DNA of 64,000 nt from Tetracladium setigerum (lineage: Eukaryota; Ascomycota; Leotiomycetes; Helotiales): contig PZJY01000009.1 of the NCBI GenBank assembly GCA_031472005.1, forward strand, positions 1,612,001-1,676,000, given 5' to 3'. Both the position numbers and the translations under genes were made by a program. Shown one piece after another: positions 12,618 through 24,891 of this stretch. Under the pieces are notes generated by a model. It made no database searches and was not told where the DNA came from. It saw nothing but the letters and a program-made list of their open reading frames with translations. Numbering within the stretch: the first letter of the stretch is position 1; each line of letters opens with the position of its first letter.

Positions 12618-14113
12618 ATGATTCTGGGCATTTTCTTCGCGCGTTTCTTCCCAGAAGAAGGTATGTCTCCACGTTTCTTTACGGAAGGTATGTGCGGAGA
12701 TATAGTCTAGAGCCGTTTGTTGTCACTGAGTGTCCTCGATCTATATCTCCTGCTGCAGAGCTGTGAACTTTAACTAGGTCTCTAGCTTTGTAGTTTCCTT
12801 TTCTTTGATGAACAGGTCTGACAAGCTATCAGGAACACGCGTAGTTCACCAAAGTCCACCAGGATGTATCGTCGCTGAACCAGACCTCGACAAACCCCGA
12901 TTCTTTGACTTTGATGTCATGGCTGAATATATCATCCCCCGTCAGGCATTTTGCAACCGCTATGTAGCGATGTGGGACCCAGAGAACAAATACCGCATTC
13001 TCGGCCACCCAATCTGTATCAAAGACAACAAGTATCCCCGCAATGAATTTATGTTCAATTTCTGCATCGTCATTGGAGTTGAAACAGACAAGATCCCCTA
13101 TGAAGCAGTAGTCAGAAGACTAGCCTTAACGTTCACTGAGATGGAGACGCAGAACCAGTACTTGAGTCAGGAGGATGAGAGTAATTCGTCGGACAAGCGA
13201 TCGATTGCTGCCTTACTTGAGATTATCAAGGAGGACTTGAATAATTATAACGAGTGTATGATACCAGTTGGTGCGTATCTTCTCTATCACACTCATAGTG
13301 TAGAACTTGAAGACTGATACTGACATACCAAACAGATGACGCCAATACAATCAATATGAAGCTCTTCCCCCTCCACCCCCACCCACCCCCGTCAAACTCC
13401 ACCACGTCCCCATCCCCAACATCGACTTCAGCCTCAACGTAGACGACACCTGGGACCTCACTCTTCGCAAAGTGATCGCCCACATCGACGGCATCAAAGA
13501 CGTCCGCCGCATCGCGTCCGCCGCAAACGTCTCTCCGCACCTCACAAAAGTCGCCCTACAGCACTTGCTCTATTACGATTCCGTCGTGATGCTGGACTTG
13601 TTTCTCTTTGGAAACATCTACGCGCCAACTGCAGAGCTGAGTAATTTCGTCAAGGATAAGGACGCAATGCAAGATGAATGCGCGGAATATGTGTACATCA
13701 ATGGACCGCGCTTGCCGAATTATTTCCTGGTGAGATTATTCACTTCGCTTGCGACGTCGAGGACGATAAAGGAGTGGTTGAAGTTGCATATGGACCAGGG
13801 CTTTCCGGTCCTTAATTATGTGGATGTGCGCCGCTTTATACAGTTTGGACTTATCAAGACGATAATTTATAGGGTGCATAAGTATGCGGTTTCGGAGAAG
13901 AAGCTGAGGAATTTGAGTATCGGGGAGAGTGTAAGGACGGCGAATGGGAATGGAAAGGGTGCGGCTCATGGGGTAGATGAGGGTATGAGGAAGTATGCGG
14001 ATGGATGTCATACTTTTGATCAGGTTATGATCGAGAGAAATTTGGGGGATGTAGGGGTTATGGATCAGTTCAGGAAATTTCCAAAGGGGGATGTGGAAGT
14101 ATTCTATCGCTGA
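12618..14113 (+). CDS. NPR2: Nitrogen permease regulator 2 (SEACIT/GATOR1 subunit), one apparent frameshift
   Basis: Exons are 12618-12660, 12833-13270 and 13336-14113. The short first exon encodes MILGIFFARFFPEE and joins to GTRVVHQSPPGCIV, the conserved N-terminal longin-type region of Npr2; the acceptor at 12832 was chosen because it is the one that keeps frame. About 419 residues are obtained if one base is restored in the C-run area 13363-13390, where the frame jumps from KLFPLHP to a VKLHHVPIPNIDF reading. Further Npr2 landmarks are HLLYYDSVVMLDLF and NIYAPTAEL. Npr2 pairs with Npr3 and Iml1 at the vacuole to inhibit TORC1 when nitrogen is short. The gene is single-copy and conserved, so the break is far more likely an assembly error than a null allele. 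Intron 1 (172 nt) is long for this window. Confidence 0.88.
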
Positions 14114-14512
14114 TGCCAGAGTAAATAGAATTGTACCAGATACTAATGACAATGAAATTTGCCTAAAAAAAATCTACACTGTCCTTCGATGCATCTTCTA
14201 TTGCGTGTTTTCCCTAAAATTGAATGGAACATGCCCGCAGGTCACAGCTCGAATTTTGAAATATGCTTGCCAATGCGGGGCGTCAGATTGTACTGTACTG
14301 TCTCCTGCAAATCCTTTTATAAAACGTCACCCAAAGCTGCAACACAGCATTCAAGATCCGTGCATCAAGAGCTGTAATCAGAAGACTCCTGTGGTTCTTA
14401 TACTGCCCAACCTGTCAACATTTCACAGCCTTCACATCCTAATGCTAGAAGTTTGTTCACAGAAGAATCAAAGATTTCTTTTACAACTAAACTACAGAAA
14501 AGTCATAATATC
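14114..14512. other. Convergent intergenic spacer
   Basis: The spacer lies between the 3' ends of NPR2 and the DUF1479 gene. It contains one TGTACTGTACTG motif at about 14290-14301 and nothing else I can support. Confidence 0.5.
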
Positions 14513-16005
14513 TCAATTCAAAATTTCATGAACATCCTTCAAAAACTCCGTCTCCTCGCCCCAGGATTCCAGTCCCATAGCTCTCAATCCCTCCACGCCA
14601 CCCGCCTTCCTAATATCATCTCTACCCATCCGACCTACATGCTCACTCTCCCCCTGCCCACCGGGAAAGTCAGGCCCGGGAGTTCCATTAAGAAAAGCCT
14701 CTCTCTGTCGAACAAGATACTGTGCATTAGTCTCCGTCAAAGGACAAGCCGGAATATACATGACACTGCTATCTCCATTACCATTGTGAATTTTATCCAC
14801 AGAGTGGATTGTATCGCAATGCCATGCCACGTAGTCGCCAGGTTTGACATTTGGGATGTGGATCATTGACTTCTCGAGCTCGAGATGGGGTGGAGAGCGT
14901 TGCTGAGCTCTTGGGTCATTCCTAGTGTCGCACCTTGGATTTGATTGTTTTGCACTGGATCGAGTTGCCAGTTGGAAGCGTCCAGGTAGCCACTGCTCTC
15001 CGCATTCGTGTTTTTGGGAGAGAAGAAGGGGCGGAGAAGGTAATATGCTGTAGCGAGCTTGAACAACGGATTGACGAGGAGAGTTCCCTCTCCAGCGCCT
15101 GTTTTCGACATACTGAGCCATCCTTGATATGACCTTATCATTGAACAAGCTCCAGCACCATTGTATAGATCTGCCTCAACGGGGAGTCGACAACTGAGTT
15201 CCCAAGGATCGAAACTCTCCCAGTCACCCTTCCAGACATTGTTGTATACTCCACCGCGACCATACCCATCTGCCTCCCATCTCTCCGCGCTGCCCCCATC
15301 AACGTGTGGGCCAAGCGCAAACCCAGCATCACCTGGCATTCGTATCCTCACCCGGTCCGCATAAGCCACTGACTTTTCGGTGTCAATCGCTGCATCCTTG
15401 TCCTTACTATGCCAAAATGACAGCAAGAACTTCTGCGTCTCGATCAAATTGGCATTCGCGCGAGCCTTGATTTGGCCTGGACTCCAATACAACTCATATA
15501 CTGCCGGTTTATCCTTTGGAAACGCTTTCGTGTTGGGATTTTGTCTGATGTATTCTCTGATCTCTGCTTTCCATCCTAGTGCTTCCTCTTCACTCACTAC
15601 GCCCCGTACGATCGCTGTACCTCTCTTCTTTAGACCATTGGCGAACCCGTGTACACGAGAATGATTGTAAATTTCGGAGAATTCGATCTCGGGGATGATG
15701 GCAGAGCCGGTGGAGGAGATTGCTTCAATTTCTGTGCGGAGGTTGGAAAGAAGTCGCGTCCATGATGCGGTTATGGCGGGCTCGTGGCCGTGGATAAGTT
15801 CTTGTTTGATAGTTGCGAACCGAGCAGGGAGAGGGGTTGCTTCTGTCCCTGATAATGAAGCAAAGACTGAAGATATGTCGCCTTCTTTTCGAGGCCCTCG
15901 TTCTCGAGTTGTGTGTTGTGTTGCGAGGTTTCGACGAAGGTAGGTGAGGGTTGTGAGGGACGAGGTTGTTCGCTGCGGGGTTAGGTGACGGATTGTGGAT
16001 AACAT
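14513..16005 (-). CDS. DUF1479 (YbiU/Gig2-like) family protein, one apparent frameshift
   Basis: This single exon starts at ATG 16005 and gives about 497 residues when one base is restored at the G4 run 14887-14890 (coding-strand CCCC); upstream the frame reads to SNALHP and after it to LELEKSMIHIPNVKPGD. Residues 1-30 are rich in Arg, Ser, Thr and Leu with no acids (MLSTIRHLTPQRTTSSLTTL), which suggests a mitochondrial presequence. The body contains FALGPHVDGGSAERW and later VAWHCDTIHSVD, an HxD...H arrangement like cupin-fold 2-oxoglutarate/Fe(II) enzymes. Members of DUF1479 occur in bacteria (YbiU) and fungi; no firm reaction is known to me. The ends of the two frames overlap, so an automatic caller would report two truncated genes. 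Confidence 0.82.
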
Positions 16006-16578
16006 GGTGAGAATTGTGAGTGGAGTTCAAATGGAATGCGAAGTAGATGACTACCAGAGGAAGGGAAGAACAGAAAGAACGGCATACTTATATATACCGT
16101 GGATAGATCGATGATCGTGTGCTTGACTTTAGAGATTCTTGTTTGAATGACGGACAGTTCTGCTCATGCTGGTGAGAATAGTTGCGGCGGCGGACTTTCC
16201 GAAACGGGCATGTCCGCTTGCAATACTCTCGTTTCAATTGGTCAATGGACATTCTATGGAAGGGAGAAAGTGACCTACACGTCTACTTCCTACCTATCAT
16301 TGGGTTTAATGACTAAATTATCTCGAACTCGGGGTTGTCAAACAAGGTCACATGGGCTTCAAATGATCATATATGTGCATTCATTCCTGTGGTATCAAAA
16401 GTAGCGCAAACACGTTATTCCCATGTTGTACAAACCGCTCTGCGGACAACGATCTAACCAAGCATCATAACCAGCCTTCCATCCCAAAGAGAAGCAAACA
16501 AAGGAGAAACATTAACCAGTGGAAACCTTCATTTTGCCCATGACTCCGAAAACTAAAAACAATCGAATGAAACTCAAA
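16006..16578. other. Intergenic
   Basis: This is the upstream region of the DUF1479 gene and the downstream region of the AT-hook gene. A TATA-like tatatata lies near 16088-16096, about 85 bases before the DUF1479 start. No gene is seen. Confidence 0.45.
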
Positions 16579-17763
16579 TCAAGCCTTTTTGGCCTTCTTA
16601 GCACTGGGAGCGTCTTCGCTCTGTGCTGCTGATGGTCGTCCTCGCTTCTTGGCTGGCGTGGCTGAAGCATCAGTCTTCTCTGTCTTTGTCGCCTTCGCAG
16701 CCTTGGGTGTTGTCTTTGGCTTTGGCTTAGAGACCTTTCCGTCTCCCTTTGGTCGGCCTCTACCACGTCCAGAAACCGGTGCTTTTTGCTTCTTCTCACT
16801 TTCTGGCAAGGCTGGGCGTCCTGATCACAAAAATAACGAATTAGCATATATACTCAAATAAAAACAAGGCTAAAGACATACCACGAGGTTTCCCGGTAGG
16901 AACGTATGCTCCCTTTGGCTCCCTGACAGGCTCGTTCTCCTTGATAATGACGAACGCGACCTGTTCAATCTCAATAGGAGTGACACCCAACTTCTTAGTA
17001 AGAGTTTGGACCTTGGCGTGAAGAGCTTCGTATTCCTTAACATTGTACTTGAGGGAGACCTTGCCGCCGTCTGCAACGAGCCATCTGTAGGCCTCATCAC
17101 TGAAGAAGATGATGTTCTCTGGTCATGAACAGACAGTAAAAGAGAAGCGGTGGCTGGGCCAATGCCTTTCAGTGGTGCGGCGAGAAGGGTAAGGGTACCA
17201 GAGACATCAGAGGGCTTGCTTGCATAGTGAGCAAATGCCTTCTGTGTAGCATCAGCGATTGCATCGTCACTGTTTCCAGCAACAAGCTTGGTAAGTGATG
17301 GGCGCCATTTTCCGTGGCGGCTATGATGAAATTAATTTCTTAGATTTGAAAGAGACAGCGTGGAAAAGTTGTGCTTGCTTGAGGCGCGAAGCTGGTGCAT
17401 GAAACGCGACGTGCCAAAAACCAGCCAAAATTGCGCACTCCATGGATCGGCTTGAGAATTGAGGCTGTCTTACAGTTTCCATGCGGTCAATTGTTGGACA
17501 TCAGATGCCTCAAGAACGCGACCGGTTTGCTTTGAGAACGAAGCTGGAGCTTCAATGTAACGGAATTTATCGAGCTCCTGAAGTGTGACTTGTGCTGGTT
17601 TCTCTGTTATAAATTAGCATATATTCAGAGATGATACGATCTCAGAGAACGGCGAACGTGAAGATCGATACATACCATTGTCGGCAATCTTCTTGATGAG
17701 AGCTGGATATCTACTCAAAGCCTCCTTGAAGGCGGAACTCGTGATGGAGGTCGAGGAAGCCAT
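16579..17763 (-). CDS. Helix-hairpin-helix-like protein with C-terminal AT-hooks, one apparent frameshift
   Basis: Exons are 17763-17676, 17603-17474, 17320-16882 and 16820-16579, about 299 residues. One base must be restored near 17119-17122, where VHD must be followed by PENIIFFSDEAYRW; the phases of the flanking introns agree only if it is counted. A glycosylase-like helical core carries LKGIGPATASLLLS, a plausible HhH DNA-contact hairpin. It is followed by an internal VSLKYNVKEYEALH segment and then a Lys/Ala/Pro-rich tail with AT-hook-like GRGRGRPKGD and KKRGRPSAA, ending in KKAKKA. AT-hooks bind the minor groove of AT-rich DNA. I infer a nuclear DNA-binding protein; whether the HhH core is catalytic is unknown, and I see no classical glycosylase Lys/Asp pair. 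It is transcribed divergently from the small zinc-finger gene. Confidence 0.75.
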
Positions 17764-18185
17764 TGCGACGAGCTTATCGGTGACTTTTCTAGAGCTGGAA
17801 ATTTTCCTCGGGGTAGATCTGCCCTGGAGAATCAAAGGAGATGAAATTGAGAAGAATTTATTTTATTGTGATTTTCCAAGGATGAAAAAGAGCTTGACAA
17901 CGCGAGCGCGTCCAGATCAAAGTATCGCGATATGACGCTAGCGGCCGCTCTCGAGGTGAAGTGGATCCCTTGAAGAGCCGAGCCGAGAACAGACAATGGA
18001 ATAAAGAAATCTGGCGGCGGCTATTTTTACGAACTGCGCTGCGGCTGTGAAATTCTTCTTCGCTCCGACAACAACTACCACGAACAACAACTCCAGGCAA
18101 GATAGATAGATAACAACAACAACTATCCCACAAAATTAACACTCTTCCAACCTACGCTCCTCAACTACTCACCAAATCCGCAACC
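17764..18185. promoter_or_regulatory. Divergent promoter between the AT-hook gene and the zinc-finger gene
   Basis: The 422-bp spacer has no coding signal. It includes CAACAACAAC-type purine/pyrimidine repeats at about 18068-18125, just upstream of the plus-strand start. Confidence 0.45.
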
Positions 18186-18615
18186 ATGGGAAACGTAAGC
18201 CCCACCACCCCCTCCATGATCGACCACCCCTCCAAACCACCCCCCATCAACCAGCCGCCTTCTCCGAATCGCCAGCTAACAATACTGCAGGGAGCCAAAG
18301 CAGCATCCAAGCGTGACCGCAAGGGAACCGATGTCAAAGTCGCCAAATCCCAAATCAAAGTCAACGAGAAGGCCATGGACATCCAGTGTGAGGTTTGCAA
18401 GGCAACTTTCTTGAAGACCACCCGAGCGCCTGCGTACGTCTCCCTGGCATACCCCTAATCTCTGCATATAAATATTTGAAACAGTATCAGAAATAAATAC
18501 CTTATATTTGGCTGACTGGTATTTTTCCAATAGATTGACCGAACACGCCACAAACAAGCACTCGAAGACCCTGAAAGACTGCTTCCCCAACTTCGTCGAG
18601 ACGCCAAAGAAATAG
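18186..18615 (+). CDS. Small At2g23090/4F5-like zinc-binding protein
   Basis: Three exons (18186-18194, 18291-18433, 18534-18615) encode 77 residues. The first exon is only MGN, followed by a gtaagc donor; the second begins GAKAASKRDRKGT. The CEVCKATF and TEHATNKHSKTL segments supply a C2H2-like Cys-x2-Cys...His-x4-His arrangement, as in the short zf family with Zn-binding At2g23090 (ZNF706/SERF-like). These tiny, lysine-rich, nuclear/cytosolic proteins are widely conserved; their role is poorly defined. The gene is easily missed because no exon exceeds 48 codons. Confidence 0.85.
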
Positions 18616-19596
18616 ATACCTGGAACGATACTCTGGAGAGGTATTCTGCATATGTCGATGAGCAAACAAGCGAAGGAGTGGGAGTTATGTTGGATGAGGG
18701 ACTAGGGGCGAGGGATTTCTGTTTTTTCTTTTCTTTTCTTTCCGGACTGAGCAACTGGCGCATTGGGATGGCTATAGAGTTAGATGAGAAGCTACGCATA
18801 ATCAAACTCTGCAAAGAACTGGAACAACGTTTGGCTGGCCGAGACGGCAATTTTTTGCCATTTTCTATGAAATGCACCAGAATACACCACACTACTGATC
18901 TTTCACATCCTAACCACCAACTTCAGTTTCTCTATTTAATCCCCTTCACAAGTATTTAGTAATGGCAAATCTTACAAATACATATTTGAAAGTCTTATAC
19001 TACTCCAACGACCTCCACTCCATCTCTCCTTCGCAGCAAAAAATATCATACTTACACAAGCTGGATCTCCAATCTAAAACAAGATGAATCTCGTAGTTAG
19101 TTTGTCTCTTATTTATCTTGCGGATATGCTTCTTATTAACTGTAAGATACTTTGGGAATTTAGTCGGTACGGTGCACTTGCTGAAATCTGTCGAACATAT
19201 CAATCCCCTATTTTCATTGTTTACTCCGAGATAATAACAGAATTTCAGAGTTAGGAGCGAGGCACCGGAAGGTCATTTATTTGCAACACTTGGAAATAAC
19301 GTCTAATAATCGTTTTGGAGTGAGAAGCTCGAGACTTAGGATTCTTTGGAGAATTCTAGTACACTGGTGAAATTGGCGAAGCAAAAAGATATCAAAAACA
19401 AGAGGAGGGCACTCAGCACTCCGTGCATGCCGAGATGAAGAATGAAGCATGCGTAGAAAGTCGAAACAAACCTCATCAAGTGCACCTTTCCAGACCGAAG
19501 CCCCCAATATAAGAGAAGATTTGTTACATTTCGGCCGTTAAAGAATTTAAGAAAATGCAGCAAATGGTATATGTACTTCAATCAATGTCCATTAAA
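18616..19596. other. Convergent intergenic spacer
   Basis: This is the 3' flank of the zinc-finger gene and the CorA-fusion gene. No conserved frame, repeat or RNA gene was noticed. Confidence 0.5.
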
Positions 19597-22500
19597 TCAA
19601 CGCCTCCTCCCATGGGGAGGTAATTCGATCCCACGTTCAACATCATTGCTCATCCTCATCCTAAATCCAGTGGCGACTCTCTCCCTCTGCCCTTCAACTG
19701 TCCCCGCCGTTCCAGGACGAATGTTATTCGAGAGCCGTTCTCTTATCCACTCGACATCGACGCTTTTCCTGGCACTCTTTGCAATGCTGATGGCATTATC
19801 AATTCGTGAGATTGCCAATGCAGCGTCTTCGTCAGTATCGTCTCTAAATTCTGCTCGCTCGCGACGTTTCCGGGTGCGCTGATTGAGTCGTCGTCGAATT
19901 TCTGCTATGATGTCAAGGATATCGCCGAGATTTAGGGCGATTACGATGAGAGGAATCGATATGGCAAATCCAATGCCGAAAGTGTATTTTGACACATATC
20001 CAAGAGGCAAGCTAGGATTCTCGTCTTTGTGTGGGAACTCTCTAATATTGATCGCGAAGAAGGCAGCAATGAAACTCAGCGGCAGGAATATGATTGTGAC
20101 AATGGTGAACAGAATGATGGTCTGGGTCTGCCTTGCGGTTCCAGCGGCTTGGTCTCGTGCAAAGCGAGCTTCGAAGGCGTTGGCGTGTTTTTGTTTGAGA
20201 TCCAGCATATCTGTGATGGAGGCGTAGATCCTTTCGGCTTGCCTATCCATCCGCTCGATGTCTTTGATATGCATCTCGATAGTCTTGAGTTGCTCGCGAA
20301 ACCTCTTTTTCACTTCGTGCTGAGAGCGTTGCTCTTCCAAGTACAGCTCGCAAATAGAAGCCTCTAGATCGGGCAAAACTTGCCGTTGATCTTCGAGTAC
20401 CTTCGCAATCATGTTCAGTTCGTCTCGAATATCCTTTGTCTCTGCGAGTAAGTCGGTTTCTTGACCGATATCCAGGAGCTTATCGACGAATAAAGGGCCT
20501 CGCATAAATTCTTCAAACTTGAACTTCTCCTCTTTCAGGTCCTGATTCTTGATTTTGGCATCGGCTTTCTCCTCGGGCCGGAGAGAATTGTATTCGACAA
20601 ATCGGGAAATTCGATTGGGTCTTCGATTTTGCTGCAACCAGGCAGATGCTTGAGCGGATGCAGCGTTGAACTCTTTGAAGAGCACCGTTTCTCGATCCGT
20701 CGCGCTACCAATGCTCGATTCGAACATGTCGAGGAATTGATATTCCTCGTCCCCCATTCGGTGGCGATCAAACACTCCACTACAGCGGCTTGTAATGACA
20801 GTAGATAGATCATACACACTCTTGACCGGATCTCTCGTCTTTGAATTGATGTCTTCGATAACACTGTCTAAAACATTCAGTGGGTCGTTCTTTGGTTGTT
20901 GCCATCTTTGTGGGAAAGAGGTCACAATCAAATCTTTGCCTAATATCCAGAGCCAAAGCTGATCCACCATTACTATCTTGGGATCAACACCTTCATCCTC
21001 CAGGTCCTTGCCCTTGAGTTGATATCGGTAAACAACCTGATCCTGATCACGGCTTGCAGTGTCAATGTTGTGGTAGAATGACTGATCCAAGGTTCTTCGG
21101 ACATGTAGAGAAGTGGTCGATGTATTCAGATGGGCTCGAATCAGCATTTCGTCGTAAGTTTTCGCTCTTGCTAGACGAGGACGAGTAGTAGACTTTAGAG
21201 TCTCTGCACGCTTGATCGCTGCTTGCATTTCCTGCCGCCGACGACTGCTTTCAAAGTGCAGATAAGGCATAAATGTGAAAACATTGCCCTTGGTGGATCC
21301 AGAAGTTGCAGCTTCCTTTTTGTGCTCTTTCTTGTATTCCTTCTGCCTTATTTCCTTCTTCGATATGGTGGCTGGTGACGATCCTCGCTTCCCATCGGAG
21401 TGATATCCTGGTTTGGAATGTTCCTTGGTTGGTGTTTCGCTCCCTTTTGGAGACTTGCTCCCTTTGACAACCGGTTTCTTCCCCTTATCTTTGTGAGAGG
21501 CCTTACCATGGTCTTTCATACTATGCTGAGAAGATGATTTGAACCATTCACTGTCGCCGGAAGTGGAACTTCTCACGGGAGTCCTGGGGCTGGGAGGTTC
21601 TGCTGGCCCGCCATTGATGACTATTACGGGCGTATTCGAGGTCTGCTGTTTGTCTGGGGGAGGTTCTTGAGGCTCACGCTCCACTACTTTACTTGCTCGC
21701 GGGCAGCTTTGACAGAGAGGTCGCATAAAATGTGAGTGGCTTTGTTGCCCGCGATGCTGGTGGCTGAAAGATTTTTCGAGGGCTTTGAAACCCTCGATAT
21801 CAGACCCCCCTTCCTCGATGAACGTTTTCGTGAGTAGAGCTTCCACCCAGCTCACGTTGTTCTAAACGTAGATCAGTAAATTAAACACAGCGTAGAGTAT
21901 CAGTGAGTGTCAGAAATCTTGGAATTAGTTAAGTTTCAAAACTTTGTACACTCTCATTCTTAAGCCAAGCGCTCCCAAAGACGTAGTAGAAAGAATATCC
22001 TAAGAAGAGCGAGCACTAAGGAGTCCCAGGCTATACTTATTTGAGAGCTCTGGCTTGAAATGAAGGGCGTTTCTTAACTTTCATTTTCCGTGAATTCTGG
22101 CATCCACTGGGAGGGTGAAATAAGACTACATGAGAAACATCTCGCCTTAAGGAAAGACCCTTGCAATGGTATCCAAATAAACACACTAGAGCGTTCATGG
22201 AAGTATTAGATGCAATATGAGAATGAAGTACCTACGGCAGGAAGATGTACCCATCGAAAATCAACGGCTTTCTCATTGGGCAAGATGTCGATTGCTGGCT
22301 TCCTCTTGTTCACTGGATCACGGCCATACAGTAGCTCTGGGGAATGTTAGAAATAGAAGATAACTCGAGCCAAACTAACATACCAAACACTGTCTTCTTT
22401 ACCACCCGGTTTCCATTTCGAAAGTTACCAAAGTCTACGATAGTGGCATTGAAACCATTGCAGGCTCCAAGAGCATCTTCCGAAAGACTTTCCAAATTGT

Positions 22501-23623
22501 TGAAGGGGGCAAGGAGGTTGACAATGTCTTTTTTCTTGTTTTGTGCCGCTCTCAAGAAGGGAGTAATTCCAAAGATGTCGCGCGTCGCCCTCTTGATCTC
22601 TTTCGACTCCAAAAGACATTTTACAACACCAAGGTGCCCAAATTGAGCTGCTAAATGAAGCGGTGTCATTCCATTCAGCAATTTTGCATTGATATCAGCG
22701 CCCGCCTTAAGCAAAACCCGGACTATCTTTTCTCTCCCCTTCTCACAGGCATTGTGAAGTGGCATCCAGCCTCCGTCACTTTTCGCGTGGACATTGGCAT
22801 GATAGCTTATGAGCATCTCAACCATATCTTCCCTGTCATGGGATGCTGCCAGATGAAGACAAGTCTTCTCTCGAATCTCCACTGCTTCAATGCTAGCCTT
22901 TGGACCCCTCGTCCTCGTGAGAAGTCTCTCGGCAAAAGTGACCTTCCCCGTTGCACAAGCCCAGAGCAACGGCGTTCTTCCCAACTCATCCTGTCCATCT
23001 GGACCGTCGATATGTATGTTCTGCGCGAGTAATAGGTCCAGGACATCATCTCCCCAATTCAAATACTTGTCGGCAGCGAGATTGTGAAGGACATTCCGTC
23101 TCCTCTTGTCCACCGCATTAACATCCGCTCCTTTCTTTATCAGCATATCCAGAATATGCCAGTGATTACGCCATGCAGCTGTCATTAAGGCGTTCCGTCC
23201 CTTCTTGTCCTTCGTCTCTGGATCTGCCCCATGCTCCAACAGCAACTGTATGATGGGTATGTTGTTTCGCTTTTCTACTTTTTGTTCTGCGTGCAAGCTT
23301 TCCACCTTCTCCTTCGTAGTATCATGTCTTTCCACTGCAAGTAAGAGTGGCGAAAGTCTGTTGCCAGAAGCTCCATTCGCCGGCGCACCGCATTCCAGAA
23401 GGTATCGAGTTGCTCTCAATTTTCCCTTTTCCGAAGATCGCATCAGCGCGATGCGCAAGAAGTTGTCGCTCAACTGCCCCTTCGCTTTCGCGGAGTCAAT
23501 AATCTCCCGTAGTAATTCGACATTGTCGTTCTCTGCGGCGCGAAGTAGTTGTGGTTCGAGACGTTCCTTGTGGTCGGAGGATCTGCTTCGTGAGCGACCC
23601 AGTGGTTCCCCAGTTTCTGCCAT
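19597..23623 (-). CDS. Ankyrin-repeat / CorA-like divalent cation transporter fusion
   Basis: Exons are 23623-22384, 22336-22236 and 21861-19597; the sum is an exact multiple of three and gives 1201 residues. ATG 23623 (MAETGEPLG) was chosen over the open frame upstream because no earlier ATG exists in it. Residues ~35-400 hold at least seven ankyrin repeats (e.g. LLLEHGADPETKDKKGRNAL and AGADINAKLLNGMTPLHLAA). A Ser/Lys-rich linker follows, with GSKSPKGSETPTKEHSKPGY. The C-terminal third has a long coiled helix and two adjacent membrane segments (IILFTIVTIIFLPLSFIAAF and FGIGFAISIPLIVIAL), as in CorA/ZntB-like channels. The usual CorA GMN signature after TM1 is not seen; the equivalent position reads AINIREF, so Mg2+ selectivity is doubtful. 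Such fusions are common in filamentous fungi and their cargo is mostly unknown. Intron 2 is 374 nt, unusually long here. Confidence 0.85.
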
Positions 23624-24891
23624 CGTACAGGCAGCATCCCTCTTTGGTATGTGGATTTCGTGGGGAAGTTGGAGTTTTATCAACACACTTTAATCTCGCC
23701 TGAGGTGTTAATCTGGCTTATACATGACTTAAAAATGTTTGCCACGAGGGGCAAGTAAGGAATTTCGAAAAGGAGGGTGTCGTGCAACCGTTTGTCTAGC
23801 AAACTTGTGGCTGAACGGCGATCCCCCGTTGTAAGCTTCGGGAGATTTTTATACGGTGACCTTTTTCCCATCTCAAACAGTTGAATTGGTCGGCCGATAC
23901 TGTCAAGTTGCTTAATTAAATGTTGTTTGGTTAACATCGAGTTAAGTTTCTATATATAAGCAGTTAAAATCTGAAGGTTGTGTCACTTCAGAAGAGAGAA
24001 AGACTTCTAGGCTCTCAATTCGCATCCAGACCACAAGACATTGCCAAGACAGAAGCGACGTCCAAGATACCTTACGCCTTGCTTCAAAGCTTGTGCATTG
24101 CAGGATCCGAACTCTTTCGTTGTACTTGGATGTATAACTTGTCAATGTGATTTTCAAATTGTAAAGTGTTCTATGATCTCCCAATCGAATGTGCTGATTT
24201 GGAATGTTTTATACAGAATATCTACCTATTCAGACCAATTGCTTCACTGAAGCTCTTATCCGATCGTCAACACTTGCAATCACTAGTCTCAATGCTTTCA
24301 CTGAGAAGATCCCCAAGGCTCCAATGGACGAAAGAGTTCAGTCCTCGATGGAACACTTATGTCCTTTGCACCTGTCTCTAGAAACACAACCAGCGGCTTT
24401 ATGCAGCATTCTCGCATCCTACCGACACATTACAAGCCTCTCCTTAGAGTTCATTAAGATTCACCTTGGAACACTTTCGATCAACAACACCCTTACGCTT
24501 CATCGATAAATCAAAATGTTCACAGGATTTATGGGCACTGGAGAGTGTATATAAGCAGCTTATGGAGGAATTTCTCAGAAGCTGCGGCAAAAAAAGCAAG
24601 ATTCCAACAAGAGATTTGTGTGTACGAAAGGCATACTAAGAATACATAGTTCGTTTTTATGAACGGGGCAGCATTCCAGTTCCACATCTTGCCTTCAATC
24701 CAAAATTTCGTCCTGCAGGACCCTCGGAGATTTGCAAAAGTCATAAAAGGCGATCAGAATTAAAGCAAGTCCTGGCGGGGTTCCTGAGCAGCAACTTCAG
24801 ATGAAACTCAAAAGTCCAAAATAAGGACTACGGCTCGATGAAGCCGCTCATGGAGCTCAACGACTTGTGTGAGCCGCGATGATTCTCAAGG
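23624..24891. other. Intergenic
   Basis: This 1.27-kb spacer has only short frames; the longest, 24204-24509 (+), has no ATG-proximal conservation or splice partner that I can find. Nothing is supported. Confidence 0.45.
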
